Assembly (NCBI RefSeq): GCF_900091845.1 | Contig: NZ_FMCI01000300.1 | Coordinates: 1 to 58,481, forward strand | Origin: Streptomyces sp. SolWspMP-5a-2 | Lineage (GTDB): Bacteria > Actinomycetota > Actinomycetes > Streptomycetales > Streptomycetaceae | DNA length: 58,481 nt | Direction of reading: 5' to 3' | Shown: in pieces, positions 33,883-41,500 of the stretch | How the letters are laid out: each line of letters opens with the position of its first letter | Position numbering within the stretch: position 1 is the first letter of the stretch | Notes under the pieces: model-generated | The model's database searches: none | The model's input: the letters and a program-made list of their open reading frames with translations, nothing else | Told to the model about the DNA's origin: nothing | Translations under genes and position numbers: made by a program

Positions 33883-34773
33883 TCAGGGCGTGGGGGTGTC
33901 CTCCTCGGGATACCCCCACGCCTTCGCCAACTCCCGCAGCCTGGGCGGTAGTTCCACGCCCGGTGTGGCGGTGCGGGCCGGGCGGACGCGGCCCGACCTG
34001 ATGGTCTCGGACCAGTCGCCGAGCTGCGGGCGGAAGGTGCCGTGGTCCTGGGCGCCGTAGTCGAGCATGGCGGGCTCCCAGTCGACGCCGAGGCGGTCGC
34101 AGAGGCCGCGGGTGACGCCCTCGGGGTCGGCGGTGAGGTCCTCGTAGGTGATCACATGGGGGTTCAGGTGGGTCCTGGCCTCGTCGAGGCGCTCCGCGTA
34201 GTCGAGGACCTCGGCGCGGACCGCCGCGGGGTTGGGGTCCTGGCGCCGCTCGGTGAGCGAGGCGACGACCGCGCCGGGGTGGCGCAGCAGCAGCACGAAC
34301 CGCGCGTCGGGCCAACATCGGTGCAGGCGCGGCCAGATGAGGGTGTTGGGCGGCGTCTTGTCGACGATGACGTCCTTGCCGCTGCGGGTCAGCTCCAGGT
34401 GCAGCACCCTGTCCCACAGCAGGTGCTCCAACTCCGCCCGGTCGAGGTCGAGTTCCCTCATGGCGTCGGCGCTGAAGGAGCGGGAGAGCCGCACGTGCAG
34501 GGTGCGCAGGTGCATCTCGTGCGGGGCGCGGATCCGGCTGTGGCTGTTCAGCAGCACCCGCAGCAGGGTCGAGCCCGAGCGCACCGAGGAGAGCACGAAG
34601 ACCGGCGAGGGGACCAGGCGCGGGGCGATCGGCGCCGTCCAGGAGGGGTCGGGGGCCGGTCCCGAGCCGGGGTCGGCGTCCGGGTTCCGGCGCGGCGGGC
34701 TCACCGCCTGGGCCATCAGCCGCCCCCTGCGCCTGAGCCCCTTGCCGATCGCGGACATGCGCGCTTCTCGCAC
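33883..34773 (-). CDS. Sulfotransferase family protein
   Basis: A 296-residue PAPS-dependent sulfotransferase-like enzyme. The 5'-phosphosulfate loop is FVLSSVRSGSTLLRVLL (residues ~58-75). DVIVDKTPPNTLIWPRLHRCWPDARFVLLLRHPGAVVAS contains the 3'-phosphate-binding Arg/Ser region, and HVITYEDLTADPEGVTRGLCDRLGV is the usual downstream element. The GTG at 34773 was chosen for AAGG 7 bases upstream; an ATG 15 bases in is possible. The acceptor is unknown. Its 3' end overlaps a hairpin that probably terminates the convergent chitinase gene. Confidence 0.85.
   Translation of the reverse strand: MREARMSAIGKGLRRRGRLMAQAVSPPRRNPDADPGSGPAPDPSWTAPIAPRLVPSPVFVLSSVRSGSTLLRVLLNSHSRIRAPHEMHLRTLHVRLSRSFSADAMRELDLDRAELEHLLWDRVLHLELTRSGKDVIVDKTPPNTLIWPRLHRCWPDARFVLLLRHPGAVVASLTERRQDPNPAAVRAEVLDYAERLDEARTHLNPHVITYEDLTADPEGVTRGLCDRLGVDWEPAMLDYGAQDHGTFRPQLGDWSETIRSGRVRPARTATPGVELPPRLRELAKAWGYPEEDTPTP
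33887..33922. terminator. 11-bp hairpin at the chitinase 3' end, inside the sulfotransferase coding end
   Basis: GGCGTGGGGGT at 33887-33897 and ACCCCCACGCC at 33912-33922 are perfect complements with a 14-base loop, 22 bases after the chitinase stop. The hairpin lies within the last codons of the convergent sulfotransferase gene, so it doubles as coding sequence. Confidence 0.6.
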
Positions 34774-34848
34774 CGTGACACCTTCCTCTCGCCGTTCGTG
34801 CGCATCTCAGGCGCGACGGGCGAACTCCAGGTGTCCCGGAGACGAACA

Positions 34849-34889
34849 CCCCAGGTCACGGCGGCCGGAACACCCGCCGTGACCTGGGG
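34849..34889 (-). terminator. 16-bp perfect hairpin after the GH38 gene
   Basis: Arms 34849-34864 and 34874-34889 pair perfectly over 16 bases with a 9-base loop, 45 bases beyond the GH38 stop in the direction of transcription. It also separates the GH38 and sulfotransferase transcripts. There is no long U-tract on the leftward side. Confidence 0.75.
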
Positions 34890-34933
34890 ACTTACCCTTT
34901 TCTTAATTGTTGATGGGAATCGCGGCCCCGGGC

Positions 34934-37900
34934 TCAGTCCCGCGCCGCGCGGCGCAGCCGCAGGGTGAGGATCTGGAAGGGCCGCAGCTCCACGGCCACG
35001 CCCCGGTCCTCGGTCCGCGCGCTCTCCAGGGTGCGTTCGAGCAGGTCGGTGACCTCGGCCCCGGCCAGCGGGAATCCGGTGCGCAGCACACCCCGGGCCC
35101 GGCCGCCGTGCGCCTCGTAGAGCCGGACGACGACGTCGCCCGAGCCGTCGTCGGCGAGCTTGACGGCCTCGACGGTGATGCCGTCGCCGTCCACGGAGAC
35201 CACCGGGGCCGGTGCACCGGCCGCGTCGGCCACCCGCAGCGGGAGGTTGAGGGCGTACCCCTCGGCGACCGCGTCCTCGATGCTCGCGCCGGGCAGCAGC
35301 GCGTAGGTGAAGCGGTGCCGCCCCTGGTCGGCGCCGGGGTCGGGGACGCGCGGGGCGCGCACCAGGCTGAGCCGGACCGTGGTGGTGGTGCCGCCGTCCT
35401 CGCGGACCGTGCGGGAGACGTCGTGGCCGTAGGTGGCGTCGTTGAGGACGGCGACGCCGTAGCCGGGTTCGGCGATGTGCACCCAGCGGTGCCCGGAGAC
35501 CTCGAACCGGGCCGCCTCCCAACTGGTGTTGGTGTGGGTGGGCCGCTGGACGTGGCCGTAGGCGATCTCGGCGGAGGTGTGCGCGGCGCGCAGGTCGACG
35601 GGGAACCCGGCCTTGAGGAACTTCTCGGCCTCGTGCCAGTCGATGTCCGTCTCGAAGTCGATGCGGGCGCTGCCCGCGCGGACGGTGATGGTCTGCACGA
35701 CGGTCGAGCCGGCGCCGAAGGAGCGGGTGACCCGGATCGAGCCGAGCAGCGGGTCGCTGTCGGCGACCGTGACGGAGTCGGCGTCGAGGAGGTCGGTGTA
35801 CCGGTTGCGGTAGTGCTTGTCGACGTCCCAGGCGTCCCAGTAGTTGGGCAGGTCGGTGTGCAGCCGCAGCAGGTTGCCCTGCCCCGCGAGGACTTCGCGG
35901 TCGGCGCGCAGGTCGCGCACGGAGGCGAGGGTGCCGTCCTCGGCGACCTCGACGCGGACGATGCCGTTGTCGAGGACGCGGCCGGTGACCGTCACCGGCT
36001 CGACGGGCTGGGCGTCCTCCAGCGGGGCGCTGCCGCCCGCCGGGACCTCCACGTAGGCGAGTTCGCCGCCGGGGGCGCGCACCACCTCGGCCCGGTCGCG
36101 GGGGCTGGTGTTGAAGACGCGGGTGGCTCCGGTGCCGAGCGCGGCCACCGCCTCGACCGTCAGCGTCTCCAGCTCCTCGGCGACCCGGGCGTACTCGGCC
36201 TCGGCCTCGCGGTGCACCCAGGCGATCGAGGAGCCGGGCAGGATGTCGTGGAACTGGTGCAGCAGGACCGTCTTCCAGAGCCGGTCGAGGCGCTCGTGCG
36301 GGTACCGGTAGCCGGGGGCGTGCAGGGCGGCCGTCGTCGCCCACAACTCGGCCTCGCGCAGCTTGTGTTCGCTGCGCCGGTTGCCCTGCTTGGTGCGGGC
36401 CTGCGAGGTGTAGGTGGCGCGGTGCAGCTCCAGGTACAGCTCGCCGACCCAGACCGGGGCGTCCTCGTACTCGGCACGGGCCTTGGCGAAGAACGCGTCG
36501 GGGTGCTCGACCTCGACCTTCGGTGAGCCCTCCAGGTCCTTGAGGCGGCGGGCGCGTTCCATGATCTCGCGGGTCGGGCCGCCGCCGCCGTCGCCCCAGC
36601 CGAAGGGGGCCAGCGAGCGGGTGCCGCCGCCCTTCTCCTGGTAGTTGCGGACCGCGCGGGACATCTCCTCGCCGCTGAAGCGGGCGTTGTAGGTGTCGAC
36701 GGGCGGGAAGTGGGTGAAGATGCGGGTGCCGTCGATGCCCTCCCACCAGAAGGTGTGGTGGGGGAACTTGTTGGTCTGGTTCCAGGAGATCTTCTGGGTG
36801 AGGAACCACTCGTTGCCCGCCAGCTTGGCGAGTTGGGGGTAGGCGGCGTTGTAGCCGAAGGAGTCGGGCAGCCAGACGCCCTTGGTCTCGATGCCGAAGT
36901 GCTCGATGAAGAAGCGCTTGCCGTGGATGAACTGGCGGGCGACGGCCTCGCCGCCGGGCAGGTTGCCGTCGGCCTCCACCCACATGCCGCCGACCGGCGC
37001 CCACTGGCCCTTGCGCACGGACTCCTGGATGCGGGTCCAGACCTTGGGGTAGTTGTCGCGGACCCACTCGTACTGCTGGGCCTGGGAGCAGGCGAAGACG
37101 AACTCCTCGTACTCCTCGGCCAGCGCGGTGACGTTGGAGAAGGTGCGGGAGGTCTTGCGCTTGGTCTCGCGGATCGGCCAGAGCCAGGCGGAGTCGATGT
37201 GCGCGTGGCCGACGCCGGAGACGACGTGGGCGCTGGCGTGCGCGGGCTTGGCCAGGGCCGGGGCGAGGGCCGCGCGGACGGCGGCGGCCGAGCCGGAGAC
37301 GTCGTCCAGGTCCAGGAGGTCCATCGCGCGGTCGAGGGCGTGCGTGATCTCGTGGCGGCGCGGGTCGTGCTCGCCCAGCTCCAGCATCAGCTCGTACAGC
37401 ACCTGGATGTCCAGGTCGAGGTGGAAGACCTCCTCGTCGAGGACGGCGATGTCGGCGCGCCTGAAGGTGTAGAGCGGCTTGTCGCCCGCGGTGCGGACGT
37501 CGCCGAGCGGGGTCGGGCCGGCGAAGTCGTCGGCGAGGATGTCCGGGTTGGAGGCGGCCTCGACGAGGTAGTCGATCCGCTCGCCGCCGGTGGCCGGGTC
37601 GGCGATCGGCACGTACTGGTTGAGCGGGTTGACGGCCTTGAGCGGGGTGCCGTCGGTGAGGTGGACGAGGGCCTCGGCCTGGTTGCCCGGCCAGTCGCCG
37701 ACGAAGCCGAGGTCGATGACGGCCTCGACGCGGCGGCCCGCCCAGGCGGCGGGCACCTGGCCGCGCATCCGGAACCAGGTGGTGCCCCAGGGCGGGCCCC
37801 AGGGGGTGTCCATGGCGAAGGGGGCGTAGGTCGCGGCGGCGGCCTCCTCGAAGGGGACCGGCTCGCCCGGCGCCTGCCACGCCTCGACCTCGAAGGGGAC

Positions 37901-37984
37901 GCTGGCGGCGTGGATCGCGGGCTTGATGCGCTGGTTGTGGAGGCGCGCCACGCGCTCCTCGATCCGGCGGCGTTCGTCGTGCAT
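34934..37984 (-). CDS. GH38 alpha-mannosidase
   Basis: A 1016-residue cytoplasmic alpha-mannosidase. Zinc and catalytic motifs are intact: GHAHIDSAWLWP (His262 and Asp264) and WLPDSFGY with the nucleophile Asp374. HQFHDILPGSSI follows in the three-helix bundle and supplies a further zinc His. The N-terminal ~240 residues form the accessory beta domain (WFRMRGQVPAAWAGRRVEAVIDLGFVGDWPG). The long C-terminal beta domains include VLDNGIVRVEVAEDGTLASVRD and HTNTSWEAARFEV. There is no signal peptide, so it acts on imported mannosides. The ATG at 37984 has GGAG 7 bases upstream. The promoter region to its right holds an unusual 10-base repeat array and a palindrome, suggesting regulation separate from the GH4-DeoR pair. 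Confidence 0.92.
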   Translation of the reverse strand: MHDERRRIEERVARLHNQRIKPAIHAASVPFEVEAWQAPGEPVPFEEAAAATYAPFAMDTPWGPPWGTTWFRMRGQVPAAWAGRRVEAVIDLGFVGDWPGNQAEALVHLTDGTPLKAVNPLNQYVPIADPATGGERIDYLVEAASNPDILADDFAGPTPLGDVRTAGDKPLYTFRRADIAVLDEEVFHLDLDIQVLYELMLELGEHDPRRHEITHALDRAMDLLDLDDVSGSAAAVRAALAPALAKPAHASAHVVSGVGHAHIDSAWLWPIRETKRKTSRTFSNVTALAEEYEEFVFACSQAQQYEWVRDNYPKVWTRIQESVRKGQWAPVGGMWVEADGNLPGGEAVARQFIHGKRFFIEHFGIETKGVWLPDSFGYNAAYPQLAKLAGNEWFLTQKISWNQTNKFPHHTFWWEGIDGTRIFTHFPPVDTYNARFSGEEMSRAVRNYQEKGGGTRSLAPFGWGDGGGGPTREIMERARRLKDLEGSPKVEVEHPDAFFAKARAEYEDAPVWVGELYLELHRATYTSQARTKQGNRRSEHKLREAELWATTAALHAPGYRYPHERLDRLWKTVLLHQFHDILPGSSIAWVHREAEAEYARVAEELETLTVEAVAALGTGATRVFNTSPRDRAEVVRAPGGELAYVEVPAGGSAPLEDAQPVEPVTVTGRVLDNGIVRVEVAEDGTLASVRDLRADREVLAGQGNLLRLHTDLPNYWDAWDVDKHYRNRYTDLLDADSVTVADSDPLLGSIRVTRSFGAGSTVVQTITVRAGSARIDFETDIDWHEAEKFLKAGFPVDLRAAHTSAEIAYGHVQRPTHTNTSWEAARFEVSGHRWVHIAEPGYGVAVLNDATYGHDVSRTVREDGGTTTTVRLSLVRAPRVPDPGADQGRHRFTYALLPGASIEDAVAEGYALNLPLRVADAAGAPAPVVSVDGDGITVEAVKLADDGSGDVVVRLYEAHGGRARGVLRTGFPLAGAEVTDLLERTLESARTEDRGVAVELRPFQILTLRLRRAARD

Positions 37985-38038
37985 GGAAGATCTCCAGGGA
38001 GGAAGCGGAGAGGTCGGCGGCTTGCGGGACGGGGAGCG

Positions 38039-38115
38039 CTCAGCTCAGATCAACTCAGATCAGATCGGCTCAGATCGACTCAGATCGACTCAGATCGACT
38101 CAGATCAGATCAGTG
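38039..38115. repeat. 10-base phased CTCAGATC repeat array upstream of GH38
   Basis: CTCAGATC begins at 38044, 38054, 38069, 38079, 38089 and 38099, that is at steps of 10, 15, 10, 10 and 10 bases; two units carry an extra AGATC. Eight GATC words fall within about 70 bases. The array fills much of the 154-base gap between GH38 and GH4, in the GH38 promoter region. The period is close to one DNA helical turn. Confidence 0.8.
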
Positions 38116-38116
38116 A

Positions 38117-38128
38117 GAAAGCGCTTTC
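38117..38128. promoter_or_regulatory. GAAAGCGCTTTC palindrome (LacI-type operator candidate)
   Basis: A perfect 12-base palindrome centred on AGCGCT, the core of many streptomycete LacI-family operators. It lies directly next to the 10-base repeat array, about 135 bases upstream of the GH38 start and 10 bases beyond the GH4 stop. Confidence 0.5.
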
Positions 38129-38138
38129 CGTCGGGAGC

Positions 38139-39476
38139 TTACTTCAGGTAGGCGAGGCCGGGATGGACGGCCGTGTAGCCCTCGACCAGGCGGCGGGCCA
38201 CGGTCACGGAGTCGACCAGCGGGTGGAGCGCGAACGCCTTCACCGCGGTGGTCCGCGAGCCGTTCTCGGCGGCGGCGAGCACCTCGCGCTCGACGCCCTT
38301 GACCGCGCAGACCAGCCCGGTGGCGTGGTCCGGCAGCGGGGCGACGGTGACCGGGTGGGCGCCGTTGGCGTCGACCAGGCAGGGCACCTCGATGACGGCG
38401 TCCGCGTCCAGGGCGGCGAGGGTGCCGTTGTTGCGCACGTTGAGGATGAGGGTGGTGCGCTCGTCGCGGGCGATGGCCCGCATCAGGGCGAGGGCGACCT
38501 TCTCGTACCCGCCGGAGAGGTCGTCGGCGTCGCGTTCGCCGGCGCCCGCGCTCTCCCGGTTCTCCGCCATGTAGGTCGCCTCGCGCTCGGCGCGGGTGCG
38601 GTCCCAGGCGGCCAGGGCGGCCGCGTCCGGGTCGCGCAGCTCCTGGTAGAAGCGCGCCTGCTGGTCGCGGAGGAAGGCGCCGCGGGTCTTCTCGGCCTGC
38701 TGGTAGGCGCGGACGGTCTCGCGGTTGAAGTAGTAGTAGTGCAGGTACTCGTTGGGGATCGCGCCCAGCGAGCGGAGCCAGTCGGCGCCGAACAGCTTGC
38801 CCTCCTCGAAGGAGCCGAGCAGGTCGGGGTCGGCGAGCAGCCGGGGCAGTTCGTCGCGTCCGGCGATCTTCAGACCGCGGACCCAGCCGAGGTGGTTGAG
38901 GCCGACGTAGTCGATCCACGCCTCGTTCGGGTCGCCGCCGAGCACCCGGGCGATCCGGCGGCCGAGGCCGACCGGGGAGTCGCAGATGCCGATGACCCGG
39001 TCGCCGAGGTGACGGGACATGGCCTCGGTGACCAGGCCCGCGGGGTTGGTGAAGTTGATCACCCAGGCGTCGGGCGCGAGCCGGGCCACCCGGCGGGCGA
39101 TGTCGACGGCGACCGGCACGGTGCGCAGCCCGTAGGCGATCCCGCCCGCGCCGACCGTCTCCTGGCCGAGGACGCCCTCGGCGAGGGCGACCCGTTCGTC
39201 GTCGGCCCGGCCTTCGAGGCCGCCCACCCGGATCGCCGAGAAGACGAAGTCGGCCCCGGTGAGCGCCTCGTCGAGGTCGGTGGTGGCGCTCACCTCGGGG
39301 GCGCCGGGCACCGCGGCGGCCTGTTCGGCGAGCACCCGGGTCACCGCGGAGAGCCGCCCGGCGTCGAGGTCGTGGAGGACCACGCGGGTCACCCGGCCCT
39401 CGGCCCGGTCGCCCAGGAGCGCCCCGTACACGAGCGGTACCCGGAATCCTCCGCCGCCCAGAATCGTCAGCTTCAC
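38139..39476 (-). CDS. GH4 family 6-phospho-beta-glucosidase-like enzyme
   Basis: A 445-residue NAD+- and Mn2+-dependent glycosidase of family 4, which works by oxidation at C3, elimination and re-addition. The dinucleotide motif LTILGGGGFRVPLVYGAL is at the N-terminus. VINFTNPAGLVTEA and GICDSPVGL (Cys165, a metal ligand) follow, then VGLNHLGWV with the metal His. ILNVRNNG and ALHPLVDSVTVARRLVEGY are typical of the 6-phospho-beta-glucosidase branch. The start is the GTG at 39476, overlapping the DeoR stop (GTGA). GH4 enzymes of this branch act on 6-phospho sugars, whereas the nearby importer is ABC type and would deliver unphosphorylated sugar. A kinase such as the PfkB neighbour, or activity on free glycosides, would have to bridge this. 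Confidence 0.88.
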   Translation of the reverse strand: MKLTILGGGGFRVPLVYGALLGDRAEGRVTRVVLHDLDAGRLSAVTRVLAEQAAAVPGAPEVSATTDLDEALTGADFVFSAIRVGGLEGRADDERVALAEGVLGQETVGAGGIAYGLRTVPVAVDIARRVARLAPDAWVINFTNPAGLVTEAMSRHLGDRVIGICDSPVGLGRRIARVLGGDPNEAWIDYVGLNHLGWVRGLKIAGRDELPRLLADPDLLGSFEEGKLFGADWLRSLGAIPNEYLHYYYFNRETVRAYQQAEKTRGAFLRDQQARFYQELRDPDAAALAAWDRTRAEREATYMAENRESAGAGERDADDLSGGYEKVALALMRAIARDERTTLILNVRNNGTLAALDADAVIEVPCLVDANGAHPVTVAPLPDHATGLVCAVKGVEREVLAAAENGSRTTAVKAFALHPLVDSVTVARRLVEGYTAVHPGLAYLK

Positions 39477-40258
39477 GCCTTCACCCTTCCTGCGACGGCC
39501 ACCTCGACGCCCGCCTCCTCCAGCGAGGAGCGGGTCGCCGGGTCGACCGGCGCGTTCGTCACCACCACGTCCAGGTCCTCGGGACCGCAGACCTTCGCCA
39601 TCCCGGTGCCCGGGAACTTCGCCTGGTCGGCGAGGAGGACGACCGTGTCGCCCGCCTTGATCATGGCCCGCTTGACCGGCACCTCGACGACCGTCGTGTC
39701 CATCACCTCGCCGCCCGGACGGACCCCGCTGGTGCCCAGGAAGACCCAGTCGGCGTGCAGCTGGCGCAGGTTGTCCTCGGTGAGGAACCCGACCAGGGAG
39801 CGGTACTCGCGGCGCAGCATGCCGCCGAGCAGCACCAGTTCGATGCCCTCGTCGTCGGCTAGCTCCTCGTAGACCACCAGGTTGCTGGTGATCACCGTGA
39901 GGCGGCGGCCGTGCAGCTGCCTGGCGAGCCGGTAGGCGGTGGTGCCGATGTCGAGCAGCACCGACTGGCCGTCGCGGACCAGGGCGGCCGCGTGCTCCGC
40001 TATGGCGTCCTTCTCGGCCACGCGCACCTCGGCGACCTCGGCGAACGGCTGGTCGCCGTCGTCCGCGACGGCGCCGCCGTGGACGCGGGTGAGCAGGCCG
40101 TCCTCCTCCAGCTTGACCAGGTCGCGCCTGATCGTGGCCGGGCTCACACCCAGCTCCTCGGAGAGATCGGTCACTGCCGCGGGGCCACCGGAGCGCAGGG
40201 CCCGCAGGATGAGTTGATGTCGTCGTTCTGCCAGCACGACACGAACACTACTCGTCAT
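39473..40258 (-). CDS. DeoR/GlpR-family transcriptional regulator
   Basis: A 261-residue regulator. The N-terminal winged helix (ERRHQLILRALRSGGPAAVTDLSEELGVSPATIRRDLVKLEEDGLLTRVHGGAV) is complete. The C-terminal sugar-phosphate sensor domain has SVLLDIGTTAYRLARQL, ITSNLVVYEEL, VLLGGMLRREYRSLVG and LLADQAKFP. The start was set at the ATG at 40258; a TTG at 40264 is also open. It is coupled to GH4 and diverges from the PfkB kinase gene. It is the likely regulator of both arms of the island, sensing a phosphorylated sugar. Confidence 0.9.
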   Translation of the reverse strand: MTSSVRVVLAERRHQLILRALRSGGPAAVTDLSEELGVSPATIRRDLVKLEEDGLLTRVHGGAVADDGDQPFAEVAEVRVAEKDAIAEHAAALVRDGQSVLLDIGTTAYRLARQLHGRRLTVITSNLVVYEELADDEGIELVLLGGMLRREYRSLVGFLTEDNLRQLHADWVFLGTSGVRPGGEVMDTTVVEVPVKRAMIKAGDTVVLLADQAKFPGTGMAKVCGPEDLDVVVTNAPVDPATRSSLEEAGVEVAVAGRVKA

Positions 40259-40277
40259 CTTCAATCATTTCTATGCT

Positions 40278-40349
40278 CAGTTCTGTTCGACTATTGACCA
40301 ATCTCGTCCAAGGGCGCACGATTCCGTGCACTGAATTTGAACAGTTCTG
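40278..40349. promoter_or_regulatory. Repeats in the DeoR-PfkB divergent promoter
   Basis: CAGTTCTG occurs as a direct repeat at 40278-40285 and 40342-40349. The same segments contain CTGTTC (40283-40288) and GAACAG (40339-40344) in inverted orientation, the latter within GAACAGTTC. The 107-base gap is clearly AT-richer than its flanks. These are good candidates for DeoR binding sites controlling both directions. Confidence 0.5.
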
Positions 40350-40365
40350 ACGAGAGGACGCTTGC

Positions 40366-41385
40366 GTGGACGACGACCGGCCCCAGGTGCTGCTGACCGG
40401 GCTGCTCTTCTACGACCTGGTCCTGACCGGGCTCGGCAAGCCGCCGACGCCGGGCGAGGAGATCTGGACCTCCGGCATGGGCTGCGGCCCCGGCGGGATC
40501 GCCAACCTCGCGGTCGCCGCGTCCCGCTTCGGCCTGCGCACCTCGCTGGCCACCGTCCTCGGCGACGACTTCTACGGCGCCCACTGCCGGCAGGTGCTCG
40601 CCGACGAGGAGGGCGTCGACCTCGCGCTCTCCCGCACCGCCGAGGGCTGGCCCACCCCCGTCACCGTCGCGCTCGCCCACGGCGACGACCGCGCCCTGGT
40701 CACCCACGGCCAGGAACCCCCGTACTCGCAGGACGCGCTGATGGGCGACCCGCCCGACGCGCTGACCGCCCTGGTGCACCTGGAGGCCGAGCCGCCCGAG
40801 TGGCTCGCCAAGGCCGCCGCGAACGGCACCCGGATCTACGGCGACGTCGGCTGGGACCCCACCCAGCAGTGGTCCCGCGACCTGCTCGACCAGCTCGCCC
40901 TCTGCCACGCCTTCCTGCCCAACGAGCTGGAGGCGATGGCCTACACCCGCACCGACACCCCGGTCGCCGCCCTCGGCGCCCTCACCGAGCTGGTGCCGGT
41001 GGCCGTCGTCACCCGGGGCGGCGACGGCGCTGTGGCCGTGGACCAGACCACCGGCGAGTACGCCGAGGTGCCCGCGCTCGACGTCGACGTCCTGGACGCC
41101 ACCGGCGCGGGCGACGTCTTCGGCGCCGCCTTCGTCACCGCCTCGCTGGGCGGCTGGCCGCTGGCCGAGCGGCTGCGCTTCGCGGTCCTCGCGGCCGGGC
41201 TCTCGGTCGGACACCACGGCGGGGCGCTCGCCGCGCCCGGCTGGTACGGCGTCGACCGCTGGTGGCGCTCGCTCACCGACCCCGCGCTCCGCCGGGATTA
41301 CGGCTTCCTGGCCGACCGGATCCCGGCCGACGTCGGCCCGCCGCGACGGCACGCCCCGGTCACCCCGCCCCTCCTGCGCCCCTGA
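40366..41385 (+). CDS. PfkB-family carbohydrate kinase
   Basis: A 339-residue sugar kinase of the ribokinase fold. Substrate-side motif: GMGCGPGGIANLAVAASRFGL (the GG-containing PfkB signature 1). The anion hole and base lie in VLDATGAGDVFGAAFVTA (signature 2, DTGAGD type with the catalytic Asp). PVAVVTRGGDGAVAVD and AFLPNELEAMAYT are also present. The GTG at 40366 opens the rightward arm, divergent from DeoR. It could phosphorylate a sugar or glycoside imported by the downstream ABC system, producing the effector for DeoR and a substrate for GH4; the substrate cannot be read from the sequence. Confidence 0.88.
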   Translation: MDDDRPQVLLTGLLFYDLVLTGLGKPPTPGEEIWTSGMGCGPGGIANLAVAASRFGLRTSLATVLGDDFYGAHCRQVLADEEGVDLALSRTAEGWPTPVTVALAHGDDRALVTHGQEPPYSQDALMGDPPDALTALVHLEAEPPEWLAKAAANGTRIYGDVGWDPTQQWSRDLLDQLALCHAFLPNELEAMAYTRTDTPVAALGALTELVPVAVVTRGGDGAVAVDQTTGEYAEVPALDVDVLDATGAGDVFGAAFVTASLGGWPLAERLRFAVLAAGLSVGHHGGALAAPGWYGVDRWWRSLTDPALRRDYGFLADRIPADVGPPRRHAPVTPPLLRP

Positions 41386-41394
41386 GCCCGCGCG

Positions 41395-41425
41395 CCCCCT
41401 CCCCCCTCCCCCTCCCCCTCCCCCC
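41395..41425 (-). repeat. 31-base C/T tract; potential G-quadruplex on the minus strand
   Basis: Five C runs of 5, 6, 5, 5 and 6 bases are separated by single T residues. The complementary strand therefore has five runs of at least five G with one-base A loops, an ideal G-quadruplex former, with i-motif potential on the plus strand. It lies 10 bases after the PfkB stop and about 75 bases before the solute-binding protein start. Confidence 0.75.
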
Positions 41426-41500
41426 GCACCGCAGTACCGACTGACTCCACCCCCCGCACCCCTGCGAACACCCGAACAGATCCGAAAGGCGGTGGGAGCT

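Noticed and set aside
38039..38115. Considered as a CRISPR-like array
   Set aside because: The units are 10 bases with no spacers and there are no cas genes.
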